64,000 nt of DNA from positions 72,092,001 through 72,156,000 of the forward strand of contig NC_091262.1 of the NCBI RefSeq assembly GCF_042477335.2, in the 5' to 3' direction. Made by a program: the position numbers and the translations under genes. The DNA comes from Ovis canadensis (taxonomy: Eukaryota > Chordata > Mammalia > Artiodactyla > Bovidae). Each line of letters opens with the position of its first letter. Position 1 is the stretch's first letter. The notes under the pieces are model-generated. The model was given only the letters and a program-made list of their open reading frames with translations, was not told where the DNA came from and searched no databases. Shown here piece after piece: positions 34,937 to 45,800 of the stretch.

Positions 34937-35819
34937 ATGCGTACGCACACGACACACCCCGCCCCCTCGAGAAACCAGGGAACCGAGGTCAAGGGGAGGA
35001 GGGGCGTGGAGGCTGAGAAGGGAGAGTGGGCTGAAGGGTAGAAATTTACCGGGAAATGATTGCATTTGGGAGCTGTCTTTTTTGTGATGGTCCCCATGGT
35101 GACAATTTGTGACGGCAAAGAATGTGGGAACGGGGCCGCCGCCTGCTTGGGATGCTTTGTATCTGGAGAGGCGCTCCTGATTGGCCTGAGGGCCCCCCAG
35201 CTCCGGGGACCCGTCGTCCTCCATTCAGCCCACTCGAGGGCGGCACAACTGCCTCCAGCCGGACCACGGAGCTCGCCGGCCGCACCGGGCCTGGCCCAGG
35301 TCTGCGGCGTGGGGGAAACCTCTGCCGGGCCGCCTTGGCGGGGTCCCGGGCCCCTGCACCCTTGGTCAGTGCGGAGGCCCAGGCGGCTCAGGCCCCACTG
35401 GGTGGGGGGCGTGGGGCTGGCCGGGGCCTGGGGGAGGGGCGGGGGGCTGCGGGGTGGTGGCCGAGGAGGCATGAAATTGCTGCAGATGCTTCTACGGGGG
35501 AGCCCCCGCTGCCCGCAGCCTGCGATCAGCCCGCCAGGCAGGCCTCGGCTTGAGTGCCAGACAGGGGTCCTGCCTGTCCTGCGTGAGACCTGTGGGTGGA
35601 GCGTGGGGACCGAGGGGGGGGCTGCGGCTGCTAGCAGGACTTGGGGGCGGGGGTGGGAGGAGGAGGGGGCACCGCCAGGCAACCAGGGGGCTTGGCCTTG
35701 CCTTAAAGTGGAGCGGCTGCCTCGGCTCAGAAAATGAAAACCTTGCTGGCAAGTCATGCCCTTCGGGCAGCGTGGTGTGTGGGGAGACATGCACCATTGC
35801 TGGTGGGCTCCCGCCCCAG

Positions 35820-35900
35820 CAATGCCACTTGGTAGGGCCAGGTGGCCTTGGGCAAGTTGACTGACCTGTCTCAGCCTCACCTGCAGATGCGGAGCTCTGT
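35820..35900 (+). repeat. MIR remnant
   Basis: ggccttgggcaagttgactg and gtctcagcctcacctgcaga in MIR order, just upstream of the FAM181A exon. Confidence 0.5.
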
Positions 35901-36109
35901 TGAAGATGAAATGGGTTTCTTCCCATTGCATCCCAGAGGCTCTGGGAAATGCTTAGCAGCCTGAATGGGTATCCCATGACCCAGGGACTCTATCTAGGGC
36001 TGAGGGGGGCTGAGGTGGGGACCACTGCTGTCTGCAGCTATGTGGCCTTTGGGGAGGGTAGAGTGTGGATGCTCGGAGAGACACCAACGGCTGCTGTGTC
36101 CTTCGCCAG

Positions 36110-36196
36110 GTTGGCTCTGTGCTCTTCCCTGGAGCTGCCAGCTGCCTGGAAAACCCAGCCTCTTCATGGAAAGCCCGGGGCAGTGGCGCTCTGGTG
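36110..36196 (+). other. FAM181A: Probable 5' end of the FAM181A coding exon (UTR or N-terminal extension)
   Basis: A pyrimidine-containing stretch ending in cttcgccag (36,101-36,109) looks like a splice acceptor just upstream of the FAM181A start. If used, the exon begins at 36,110, and this stretch is 5' UTR or, because it is open in frame, an N-terminal extension supplied by an upstream exon. I could not place the upstream exon. The ATG at 36,065 would then be intronic. Confidence 0.5.
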
Positions 36197-37078
36197 ATGG
36201 CATCCGACAGTGACGTGAAGATGCTGCTAAACTTCGTGAACCTGGCGTCCAGCGACATCAAGGCGGCCCTGGACAAGTCTGCACCCTGCCGCCGCTCAGT
36301 GGACCACCGCAAGTACCTGCAGAAGCAGCTCAAACGCTTCTCCCAGAAGTATTCCCGGCTCCCGCGGGGACTCCCAGGCAGAGGGGCCGAGCCTCACCTG
36401 AAAAGGGGGCCCGAGGACCGGCCCGGGAGGCCGCTGCACCTCGAATCTGGCCACGGTTCCAGCCCCAGCGGGGGTGGGGGCTACAAGGAGAAGGCATTGG
36501 GGAACCCGGACCGGGAGGAAAGCCTCTCTAAGGAGCGGACCCTCCATGGGCCGGATCCAGGAGCTGCCAGGCCTGGCCAGGTGCCCATGAGGAAAAGACA
36601 GCTGCCTGCTTCCTTCTGGGAAGAGCCACGGCCCACCCACAGCTACCCCGTGGGGCTGGAGGGGGGACTGGGACCCTGGGAGGGACCTCCCTACGAGGGT
36701 AAGAAACACTGTAAAGGCTTGGAGCCCCTGGGGCCCGAGACCGCCCCGGTGCCCACCTCCCCCAGGGCACCGGCTGAAAAGGAGCCACTCAAGATGCCCG
36801 GGGTTTCCCTGGTGGGCCGCGTCAGTGCCTGGAGCTGCTGCCCCTTCCAGTACCATGGACAGCCCATCTACCCAAGCCCTCCAGGAGCCCTGCCCCAGAG
36901 CCCGATGCCCAGCCTGGGCCTCTGGCGGAAAAGTGCAGCTTCCCCTGGCGAGCTGGCCCACTTCTGCAAGGACGCGGAGGGCCCGGGGCAGAAAGTGTAC
37001 AGACCTGTGGTTCTGAAACCCATCCCCACCAAGCCGGCCGTGCCCCCACCCATCTTCAACGTCTTCGGCTACCTCTAG
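36197..37078 (+). CDS. FAM181A: FAM181A, family with sequence similarity 181 member A
   Basis: An intact 293-residue frame with no introns inside. Residues 1-57 form the lysine/arginine-rich family-conserved block (starts MASDSDVKML, then LNFVNLASSDIKAALDK and RKYLQKQLKRFSQKY). A Gly/Pro-rich, probably disordered stretch follows. At residues about 130-144 is VPMRKRQLPASFWEEP, which resembles the YAP omega-loop that binds TEAD transcription factors; FAM181A and FAM181B are reported TEAD interactors. Near residues 214-240 is a conserved aromatic/Cys patch (WSCCPFQYHGQPIYPS), and the C-terminus ends in IFNVFGYL. I chose the ATG at 36,197 because the conserved block begins there. The frame stays open upstream to an ATG at 36,065, so an N-terminally longer form is possible. 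Recognition is by recall of the family; the cellular role is little known. Confidence 0.93.
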   Translation: MASDSDVKMLLNFVNLASSDIKAALDKSAPCRRSVDHRKYLQKQLKRFSQKYSRLPRGLPGRGAEPHLKRGPEDRPGRPLHLESGHGSSPSGGGGYKEKALGNPDREESLSKERTLHGPDPGAARPGQVPMRKRQLPASFWEEPRPTHSYPVGLEGGLGPWEGPPYEGKKHCKGLEPLGPETAPVPTSPRAPAEKEPLKMPGVSLVGRVSAWSCCPFQYHGQPIYPSPPGALPQSPMPSLGLWRKSAASPGELAHFCKDAEGPGQKVYRPVVLKPIPTKPAVPPPIFNVFGYL

Positions 37079-37495
37079 CCAGGTGGGGAGGGCCTTGGCT
37101 CCCTCCTCTGGCCTGCAGGGTATAGGGGACCCCCAGGAGCGAGCGCTTCTCGTGAGGAGTGGGCTGGGTGAGAACCATCCCTTTGCATTGAGGGGAGAAG
37201 GGCAGGGCAGGATGGGGCAGGGGCTTCTTCTCGGGCAGCCGTCCAGCCAGCCCGCACAGCCTCTGGAGGCCAGCCCCTCCGCAAGCAGGCCAGTGCCCAA
37301 CAGATCACCCGTGTGCCCGTGCAGACCTCAGGTGGCTGGGGCCCTTGCCCTGGCCCTCCGGCCACCCCAGAAGCCAGCGTTACACCACCTGTTCACGTGC
37401 CACCCACTGTGTAAGCCAGTCTCAGTCTTGCTCTTCTTGTTCTTTGTAAATACTAAGAAGGTTAAGAGAATAAAGACATTTCTTTTTCAGTTTCC
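37079..37495 (+). other. FAM181A: FAM181A 3' UTR
   Basis: Runs from the stop codon to about 20 bases past the AATAAA at 37,469-37,474. It is free of SINEs and GC-rich until an AT-rich end that includes ctttgtaaatactaagaagg. The end point is inferred from the poly(A) signal. Confidence 0.65.
37469..37474 (+). terminator. FAM181A: Poly(A) signal AATAAA of FAM181A
   Basis: A canonical hexamer 391 bases after the stop codon. It is the first one downstream, lies in a locally AT-rich patch and is followed by T-rich sequence (catttctttttcag), as usual for a cleavage site. Confidence 0.75.
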
Positions 37496-37499
37496 ACAT

Positions 37500-38450
37500 T
37501 CTCAGGTTCATGAAGTTGACTGGTCCCCCAGCCTAGGAAATGCTGGCTATGCCCAGGTGGAGGGCTGCTTACAGAGGCTGTCGTGGGTGGCTGGGGGCGT
37601 TGCCCAGAGTGGCCCAGAGGCCTCCGTGATGCCTGGAATGGGCCTGGGAGCCTGACAGCTCAACCTGAAGGAGGGTGGAGGGGATTCCTGGGAAAGGGGG
37701 CTCTGGTTCCCCATGTCAGAAAGTAGAGGCCAGGGGAGGCATGGAGCCCCAGAGGGCCCAAACTGCTCTGGAGAATAGGAACTGGTACTGGAGTGTGGGG
37801 GGTGGGTAGGGAGGGGTGAATCTGTCCTCCTGGTTCTGCCGTGGGATGTAGGGCTGGACCCTTCCTCTCCGGGCCTCCCTGCCCCACCTGTGGGATGAGG
37901 GGTGAGATGAGAACAGGCCCCTCGGTGGCACCTCCCACCCCATCACAGCCTCAGAGCAGAGGCTGGGCCAAGGCAGTCACGTTCAACCCTGGTCAGAGGG
38001 GAAGGTCAGGCCGAACCAGAACGGGGCCTCTTGTGAACAAAATAACTGGTTGTCTGACCAAGTTGTTTCTCTTGTATTCTTCGGTTCTGTGTCCACAGGC
38101 AAAGTCATCATCAGCACTGTCATCGCCATTACCTCTAGCTAATTCAGATTCCTAGGTTTCCTGCCGCTGGCTCTCTTCCCAGGCCTGATGCAGCCCTTGG
38201 CACATACTAGGCACCCATCAGTGGAAAGATGAGGGCCTCTGCCAGTGACCATGCACACAGAGGGGCACTGCTGGTGGGTAGTGGCCCTTGGTTTGGCCCC
38301 GATAGCCCCCAAACCAGCCAAGCCACTGGAGGCCTCAGCGTGGCTCCGTGGCTGAGAGCGTGGGGGCTGCCACAGAGGCTGAGCGTCTCATTTCCTCAAA
38401 GCACCGTTCTCATGACTGGGACCGGGGCAGGGGGCCAGCCTGGTGGGGGA
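37500..38450. other. Intergenic sequence downstream of FAM181A
   Basis: No exon or young repeat recognised; GC-moderate single-copy-like DNA. Confidence 0.4.
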
Positions 38451-38531
38451 CTCCACACCCACATCGACAGCATAACGTTGAACAGGTTATTCCCCATTCT
38501 GTGCCTCAGTTTCCTCCTCTGTAAAGGAGGG
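38450..38531 (+). repeat. MIR remnant, interrupted by Bov-tA
   Basis: ccattctgtgcctcagtttc and ctcctctgtaaaggaggg. The SINE at 38,532 inserted into this MIR. Confidence 0.5.
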
Positions 38532-38690
38532 CATGCGTGCTGGGTCTCTCAGTTGTGTCCAACTCTGGAGTGGGTTACCGTTTCTTTCTCCAGGGCATCT
38601 TCCCAATCCAGGGGTTGAACTTGCATCTCTTATGTCTCCTGCATTGGCAGGTGGGTTCTTTAGCACTAGTACCACCTGGGAAGCCCCTCC
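38532..38690 (-). repeat. Bov-tA SINE with internal deletion
   Basis: Shorter than normal (about 159 bp): the middle of the Bov-A body is missing between ttgtgtccaactc and tggagtgggttacc. It is flanked by the perfect 11-bp duplication gtaaaggaggg (38,521-38,531; 38,691-38,701). Confidence 0.9.
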
Positions 38691-39174
38691 GTAAAGGAGG
38701 GACTAGATAAAGATAGCAATCAGATGCACCCACGGCTTCTGCATCCAAAGCGAGCCTCATAACTGGTTACAGATGCTCCCTTTACAGGTCCAGATATGGC
38801 CTCAGAATCCTTCCTAACACAGGACTCCAAATTAGTGATTGCTAAGGGCCTGCAGGTTCCCCTGAAGTGAGGCATCCCCAGGGATGCAGCAGCTTGCTCA
38901 CTGGGAAAGTGGGTGGGTTTCTGGTGTTTTATGTCTGATGGTCTCAGAGGATGTCAGAGCCGTGAGGCCATGTGACACAAGCAGGGTTGTTTTGCATGAC
39001 CGTCTGGTTCATGGGGTAAGGAGTCCTCAGCCGGGACCCTCACCTCAGTCTGCCCCACTCTTAAAGAACAGAGAGGGTCCCTGGAGGAGGCATGTCCCCT
39101 CTTTCCTGACTCGCACGTCATTACAAAGGTCCTTGCAAGATCCATTGTGATAAGGTTCAGCCCCTCCACACAGT

Positions 39175-39290
39175 ACAGCAGGGTGTTAAACGCTCTAATC
39201 CTGGCCCTGCCACCTAGCAGCTGAGTGACCTTGGGCAAGTTACTTGACCTCTCTGTGCCAGAGTTTCTTCGTCCGGAAAATGTGATTGAA
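39175..39290 (+). repeat. MIR SINE
   Basis: cctggccctgccacctagca, gtgaccttgggcaagttact and gacctctctgtgccagagtt in MIR order. Well preserved. Confidence 0.7.
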
Positions 39291-39299
39291 AATTAAAAA

Positions 39300-40250
39300 C
39301 AGAAAAAAGGAAAATAGGCCTGCCACGTGGGTAGCTGTGGGGATGGTGAGAGCACGAGGCAGTCTACTGTGACACAAAGGAGGAAAAGCTGCACCCACCC
39401 AAAGTCACCCAGTTATTTGACTATGTCTCTAGGTCCTTCCACGCCAACATTTCAATGTTTATAGACTGGGTGGCCTGCAGGAATGGGTTCCGGGGGCCAT
39501 CGAACCAGCCAACTCCTTCAGAGAAGGAGCCCCACTCTGGGAGGCATGTTTCCTTGGGTTCTGCTCCAGCGCACTGAGCTTGGGGCCCCACAGCCCCTCT
39601 GGGGTTCAACCTTTCCCAGGGGGTATACCTGGTGGTGCTTCAGTCACACCCTGGGAGCCTTATCTGGAAGCAGAAACCTTTACCAGGGTGCCACTCAACA
39701 GAAGCACCCGACATCATAATTCCCCATGTGGAAGCAAGCTGGGGATAAGACACACCTTGGAAATTCTCAGTATGATAACAGACAGACAGCTGCAGCTGCA
39801 GAAGTAGCTGCTCCCTTAACCAAAACAGCACCGGGTCACATGTGCTTCTGCCCACGACATGGAGCCACTTCCGGGACTTTGACTGTTGGGTGAGGCTGTC
39901 TACACATCTCTGAGGCTGAAATCTTCCCAGGGGCTGGGTAAGCATGGGAGTGCCGGCTGTACAGTCCTCTTGACAGCAGATATGGTCAAAAAAGGAAACC
40001 CCTGGCACAGTCTGAGCACCGACCAATCAGGATTGACCCCAGAAGCAGTGGGACATTAACCCTTTAGCTGCTGGATTATGCGGAGGTGGTTGGAGGACTG
40101 GGAGGGGAACCTGCGAAGGCCATGCCTGGGTGAGGCACTGGAGGGGAAGGACCCTGACCAGCGGCTGTGACTGACTGGTATGGACGTACAGCAATATTCT
40201 AAGAACCAAGGTGACTCCGGGGCCTCCCAGGCTGGAGATGGTGCCAATGT
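39300..40250. other. Intergenic stretch
   Basis: No exon or known repeat could be supported; short open frames only. Confidence 0.4.
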
Positions 40251-40259
40251 TGAATGCAG

Positions 40260-40477
40260 GCTTCCCTGGTGGCTCAGCTGGTAAAGAACCCACTAGCCAA
40301 TGCAGGAGATGCAAGAGACTGCAGGCTTGATCCCTGGGTCGGGAAGATCCCCTGGAGAAGGAAATGGCAACCCGCTCTGGTATTTTTGCCTGGAGAACTC
40401 CATGGACAGAGGAGCCTGACAGGCTATATACTTCATGGGGTCGCAAAGCGTTGGACATGACTGAGCATGCGTGCACA

Positions 40478-40508
<31 letters not shown>
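40260..40508 (+). repeat. Bov-tA SINE with (CA)n tail
   Basis: It starts gcttccctggtggctcagct and ends gactgagcatgcgtgcacac, then (CA)n. The 9-bp duplication tgaatgcag (40,251-40,259; 40,509-40,517) brackets the SINE together with the CA tract, so the microsatellite grew from the SINE tail. Confidence 0.93.
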
Positions 40509-40949
40509 TGAATGCAGAGGCTGAACTGTCCCTCCCACCTCCTGCCATCTCCTCAAGCCTCACCTCCTCTAGGGGAGACCTCCCTCTGACCAGTGTCCCC
40601 ATCCTGCCCGATGCCCAAGGCCCCTGTCTGTTAGGACCCCCTAGGACATAAGGTGACCTAAGTGCTGGAGTTTTGAGAGTCTGCCTGATGCCCAGCCCCA
40701 TCCCGAACACACTCAAGCATCTTTCTGTTCCATCCCACCCTAGACTGCCGCCATGCCCTCTGGCTCCCGGTCAGCGGAGGCATTCTGCAGTCAGGGTCTT
40801 CCTGACTGTGCACCGAGCCCCGGCCACTTCTCCTGGACCCCAGGGTTGAACATCCCCAGTCTGGGAGGGCGCAGGCTTCCTTCGGGATTGCTTCAGGATC
40901 TCTGCAGCACGAGACCACGAGACTCTAGCTGACCACTGCTGGGCTGGAC

Positions 40950-41035
40950 CCCCGGGGATTTGCTGTGTGTACCCAGGCAAGTCCCTTCCCCTCTCTGGGC
41001 CTGTTTTCCCATCTGTACCAGGGAGGAGGGGGCAA
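40950..41035 (+). repeat. MIR remnant
   Basis: tacccaggcaagtcccttcc and tgggcctgttttcccatctg. Confidence 0.5.
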
Positions 41036-41397
41036 GAAGCAGCCAGATCCCTGAAACCCCTGGCTGGAAGGTGTTACTTGGCAGACTCAGCCTCTTTAGG
41101 AAGGCACTGGGACTTACTGGTTCCATGGAAAACCAAGATGTAAGAGCCGGAAAGGCCACCAAGGGCCACAAGGCTGGGAACCCAAGGCCCCAGAGGTGCA
41201 AGCCCAGGCGAAGCCAGGCCTGGGACCAGTGCTCTCACAACCCGCCCAGCTGCTCATCTCCAAAGGCCATAAATAACCTTTGATCTCCGTTAAGCCTCTC
41301 CTAGAGGAGGCCCGAGCAGGCTCTTCAGCAAGGTCACCTGCTCTGGTGTCACCTGAGTGGCTTTAATCACGCGGGGGAAGACAGTGCCTATGAGCTA

Positions 41398-41522
41398 CTG
41401 TGTGTGCTCACGCAGTCATATCTGATTCTTTGCGACCCCATCGGCTGCAGCCCACCAGGCTCCTCTGCCCACGGGATTCTCCAGGCAAGAACACTGGAGT
41501 GGGTTGCCATTTCTTTCTCCAG
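41398..41522 (-). repeat. Bov-A-type SINE fragment
   Basis: Only the Bov-A body is present (gcgaccccatcggctgcagc through ttgccatttctttctccaga); the tRNA-like head is missing. Confidence 0.8.
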
Positions 41523-42194
41523 AGTGTGACTTCCATGGAAAAACAGGGTGGTGTAAGAGAGACTCAGATCTCGAGAACATGCCCTAAGTGCCAATCCTCA
41601 GTGCTCTCACCTGCAGCACCCAAAACGGGCTGGCGGCTCCTGCCCGGCTCCCCCCAAGTCATGGGAGGATGGGAGGATGTGGCGGAGGGCACAGGGCTGG
41701 CTTCCTGCCTCTCAAGCGTGGGGCCTTTGCGAGGACTGACGACAGCCTCCCTCTGGCACCTGCTCACAGGAGCCAGTATTTAGATGGCTTTCCCCTCGTA
41801 TCTCAGCCTTTGTTGCCAAATGGGTGAGTTAAGACGTGAAGACAGTGCCAGGGAATGTGTGCGTAAGACAAGGCCAGGTGTCAGGAGACTTGTAGGCTCT
41901 GAGACCCTGTTTGTGATGAAGCTCTGGTTTCTATGGCAACGGAACCAGGAGAGAGAAAGCAATGTTGCCAGCTTCGATCACAGGGCAGTCAGCTGCCCCC
42001 TCTCCTCTGGCCATCGGGTCTCTTCTGGTGAATGAAGGACACATGCTCTGGGGCCTTTCAGAAGTCCAAACCAAAGTGATGTGATCAGGGCTCCACGTGC
42101 CCTGTCCCAGCCCCCGGTCCCACCCTCACTCCCACCAGGAGCTGGACTGAGGACCTCAAGGCCCTGGAGGGGGCTGGTGAGAGACTTCACTGGG

Positions 42195-42748
42195 CAGGGT
42201 GTCATCTGTGCAACATTTATTGTACCTAAGGAAGCCCTCCGGGCCCGAGGTCTCCCACCCTGCTCCCCTGGGCCACAGCTTTGGGGAGAGAACTGAGTCA
42301 AGTGGAGAGTTTCACAGAGCACAGGGGGAGGGGGCACGGGGCAGCTCTGCAGCGAGGTGGCCCAGCAAAGACAGAATCACCCCAGAAAGAAAGCTCTCCA
42401 GCCACAGCCTGGAGGTGGGGTCAGGGCTTCGCTGCCAGCCCCCTTGCCTTCCCCTGACCACCCCAAGTTCTGCCCTGGTCCCGCCTCTCGGCCCCAGGAA
42501 TGGAGCTTTCTGCCATTCCCAATGGCAGAGCCGGTCTGGGATCTCCTCATCCAAGTGAAAGCCAACCCAGTTCTTCTCCTGCTCGATACATCTGTCCTCT
42601 GCTCTGGGCAAAGCTCTGGCCCAGAGACCTCTGAGAGCCTGGCAGCTCCCAGCCACATCTGTCCCCGGGCCCCCTGGATTTGGAGACACGGCTGTCCTGA
42701 GACTCAGCGAAACTGTCTGAGGAGCTGCTCCGCCCCTGCGTGCTCTGG
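42195..42748 (-). other. ASB2: ASB2 3' UTR
   Basis: It runs from the stop codon to about 20 bases past the AATAAA at 42,221-42,216 (minus strand). It is moderately GC-rich and contains no SINE. The cleavage point is inferred. Confidence 0.65.
42216..42221 (-). terminator. ASB2: Poly(A) signal AATAAA of ASB2
   Basis: On the minus strand the sequence reads acaataaatgttgc about 530 bases after the ASB2 stop codon. It is the first canonical hexamer downstream of the stop. Confidence 0.7.
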
Positions 42749-42885
42749 TTACTGGGTGTTCTCGTATTTCAGGTATCTGATCAGCCTGCCTGGAAGCGGC
42801 AACGTGTCCAGGAGTTTGATGCGGTATTTCCCAATGGCCTTTCGAACTCGCAGCCGGCAAAGATGAGCCAGGGGTCTTGGAGGTT
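42749..42885 (-). CDS. ASB2: ASB2 last coding exon (SOCS box and stop)
   Basis: Acceptor ttctgtcttttccag lies before 42,885, and the stop TAA is at 42,751-42,749. It encodes 44 residues after the shared Glu. The BC box is [14 protein letters not shown] (invariant Leu and Cys present), which contacts Elongin B/C. The Cul5 box is [11 protein letters not shown], which has the LPxP core that selects Cullin-5. The SOCS box appears intact. Confidence 0.96.
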
Positions 42886-45800
42886 CTGGAAAAGACAGAA
42901 AGAGAGATGCTGATTGGTCGCTTGCACCCGGCAGAGGGTTTGCATCTCTGACCCCTGGCTTGTGGGAAGCACCTGACCCGTGTGGCTGGCTAAGAGAGGA
43001 GATGCCCTGACTCCCCCATGCTCACGGTCCCTGCCAACTGAAAAGGTGCCATACTTCATTCATCTGCACAGCCCAAGGAAGAAGGAGGGCAGGTTTGATG
43101 TTGTTGTTTAGTTGCTAAGTCGTGTTCAACTCTTTTGTGATCCCATGGACGGTAGCCCACCAGGTTCCTCTGTCCAAGGGATTTCCCAAGTAAGAATAAT
43201 ACTGGAGTGGGAGGCCATTTCCTTCTCCAGGGGATCGTCCTGACCCAGGGATTGAGCTCATGTCTCCTGCATTGTCAGGTGGATTCTTTACCACTGAGCC
43301 ACCAGGGAAGCCCAAGGAGGGCAGGTACCAAACCCATTTCACAGGTGAGGGCTTAGCAAGAATCACGCCTGGCACTAGAGCTTGTCCTGGGCTCCCTCCT
43401 CTACGTGTCAGCCCAGACCCTGCCCTTTCTCATAGCCTCAGCAAATACGACCTCCTAAGTGACCCCACGCGTCTAGTTCAGCCCTGGGTTCTAGGAGGTG
43501 CAGAGAAGTCAGGATCAACAGGCAGGGACTGAGCAGGTCCCAGAATCCTACCAGGCTGCCTCTTCCAGGAGGCCCCCAGGGATACTTCATTAAGTGGAGC
43601 TTTCTCAGCTAAGGGGTGGGGGGTGGAGAGAAGGGGGTAAGATTACCCCGTGATGCATCTAGTAATGGGGTAATTAATTTCAGCTCCGGGAACAGGGTAG
43701 GCATTTGATGAATCAAAGAACTCCATCCATTCATTCATTCAACACACACATGCTGACCCCTTCACTGCACTTGGCCCTGTGCTTGGGACAGAGGTACAGG
43801 GGTATCCACTCAGGAGCTTTGGGGAAAGCCTTCCATACCAGATGGTGCATCTGAAAGGTCTCGATGGGTGGGTAGGAAGTTGCCAGGTGAGGGACAGAGG
43901 CAGGGCAGTCCAAGCAGGGGAAGCAGCAGTGCCAAGCCAAAGAGACCGCCCAGGGGAGATGGGAATGCAGAGGGAACGTGGGGAGGGTGGAGAGGCCAGG
44001 GCGCCACAGTGTAGCCTCTCCAGCCGCCCCATCAGGGCATTTCTGACACTTCCACTGCCCTCTGATCTCAGGACAGAGCCTGCCCTGGAAAGCACAGCCC
44101 CTTTCTCAGCAGAGCAAAGGCTGAGCTTGTGGGAAGGCAAAAGGCTGCTGGCGGGCAGAGGACACAAGGCCTCCAAGGCTGGCATCCTGGCTGGCTTTGG
44201 AGTCTCTGATATCAACAACACAGCATTAAATGAAAGTCAGTCAGTCAGTTCAGTCACTCAGCTGTGTCCGTCTCCTTGTGACCCCATGGACTGCAGCACG
44301 CCAGGCTTCCCTGTCCCAGAGCTTGCTCAAACTCAAGTCCATCCAGTCAGTGATGTCAGCCAACCATCTCATCCTCTGTTGTCCCCTTCTCCTCCTGCCC
44401 TCAATCTTTCCCACCATCAGGGTCTTTCCCAATGAGTCAGTCCTTGGCATCAGGTGGCCAAAGTATAGGAGTTTCAGCTTCAGCATCAGTCCTTCCAATG
44501 AACACCCAGGACTGATCTCCTTTAGGATGAACTGGTTTGATCTCCTTGCAGTCCAAGGGACTTCTCAAGAGTCTTCTCCAGCACCACAGTTCAAAAGCAT
44601 CAATTCTTTGGCACTCAGATTTCTTTATAGTCCAACTCTCATATCCATACATGACTACTGGAAAAACCATAGCCTTGACTAGATGGACCTTTGTTGGCAA
44701 AGTAATGTCTCTGCCTTTTAATATTTTGTCTAGCTTTTCCTCCAAGGAGCAATTGTCTTTTAATTTCATGGCTACAGTTACCACTTGCAGTGATTTTGGA
44801 GCCCCCCAAAATAAAATCTCTCACTGTTTACATTGTTTCTCCATCTATTTGCCATGAAGTGATGGGACTGGATGCCATGATCTTAGTTTTCTCAATGTTG
44901 AGCTTTAAGCCAACTTTTTCACTCTCCTCTTTCACTTTCATCAAGAGGCTCTTTAGTTCATCTTCACTTTCTGCCATAAGGGTGGTGTCATCTATATATC
45001 TGAGGTTATTGATATTTCTCCCGGCAATCTTGATTCCAGCTTGTGCTTCATCCAGCCTGGGATTTCGCATGATATAAACTGCATATAAGTTAAATAAGCA
45101 GGGTGACAATATACAACCTTGATGTACTCCTTTCCCTATTTGGAACCAGTCTGTTGTTCCATGTCCAGTTCTAACTGTTGCTTCTTGATCTCCATACAGA
45201 TTTCTCAGGAGGCAGTTCAGGTAGTCTGGTATTCCTGTCTCTTGAAGAATTTTCCAGTTTGTTGTGATTAACACAGTCAAAGGCTTTGGTGTAGTCAATA
45301 AAGCAGCAGTAGATGTTTTTCGGGAACTCTCTTGCTTTCTTGATGATCCAACGGATGTTGGCAATTTGATCTCTGGTTCCTCTGCCTTTTCTAAATCCCA
45401 TTTGAACATCTGGAAGTTCTCGGTTCATGTACTATTAAAGCCTAGCTTGGAGAATTTTGAGCATCACTTTGCTAGTGTGTGAGATGAGTGCAACTGTGTG
45501 TTAATTTGAACATTCTTTGGCATTGCCTTTCTTTGGGACTGGAATGAAACTGACCTTTTCCAGTCCTGTGGCCACTGCTGAGTTTTCCAAATTTGCTGCC
45601 ATGTTGAGTGCAGCACTTTATAGCATCATCTTTAGGATTTGAAATAGCTCCACTGGAATTCCATCACCTCCACTAGCTTTGTAGTAGTGATGCTTCCTAA
45701 GGGCCACTTGGCTTTACATTCCAGGATGTCTGGCTCTAGGTGAGTGATCACACTATGGTGGTTATCTGGGTCGTGAAGATCTATTTTGTACAGTTCTTCT

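Larger units (their letters stand above)
34090..35700 (+). promoter_or_regulatory. CpG-rich probable promoter region of FAM181A
   Basis: GC content and CpG frequency rise sharply here, mainly at 34,200-34,275 and 35,100-35,560 (many CCGG, GCGG and CGCC words, GC boxes such as ggggcggggg near 35,436), against CpG-poor flanks. It lies 0.5-2 kb upstream of the FAM181A coding exon. That fits a promoter plus untranslated first exon, but no transcription start can be fixed. Long open frames on both strands here follow from the GC content and show no recognisable protein. Confidence 0.5.

Noticed and set aside
34882-35931. 349-codon minus-strand open frame upstream of FAM181A
   Set aside because: It runs through a CA microsatellite and a CpG-rich region, is Pro/Ser/Arg-rich and has no recognisable domain. 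A non-coding antisense RNA is possible but not supported by sequence alone.
36065-36196. ATG at 36,065 as the FAM181A start
   Set aside because: The likely splice acceptor at 36,109 lies downstream of it, and the conserved protein begins at 36,197; kept only as a possibility.
36296-37300. 334-codon frame antisense to FAM181A
   Set aside because: It is the shadow of the real FAM181A frame on the opposite strand; no conserved motif.
44828-45409. Reverse-transcriptase-like frame as a host gene
   Set aside because: It is part of the broken BovB LINE with its own target-site duplication, not a domesticated gene.
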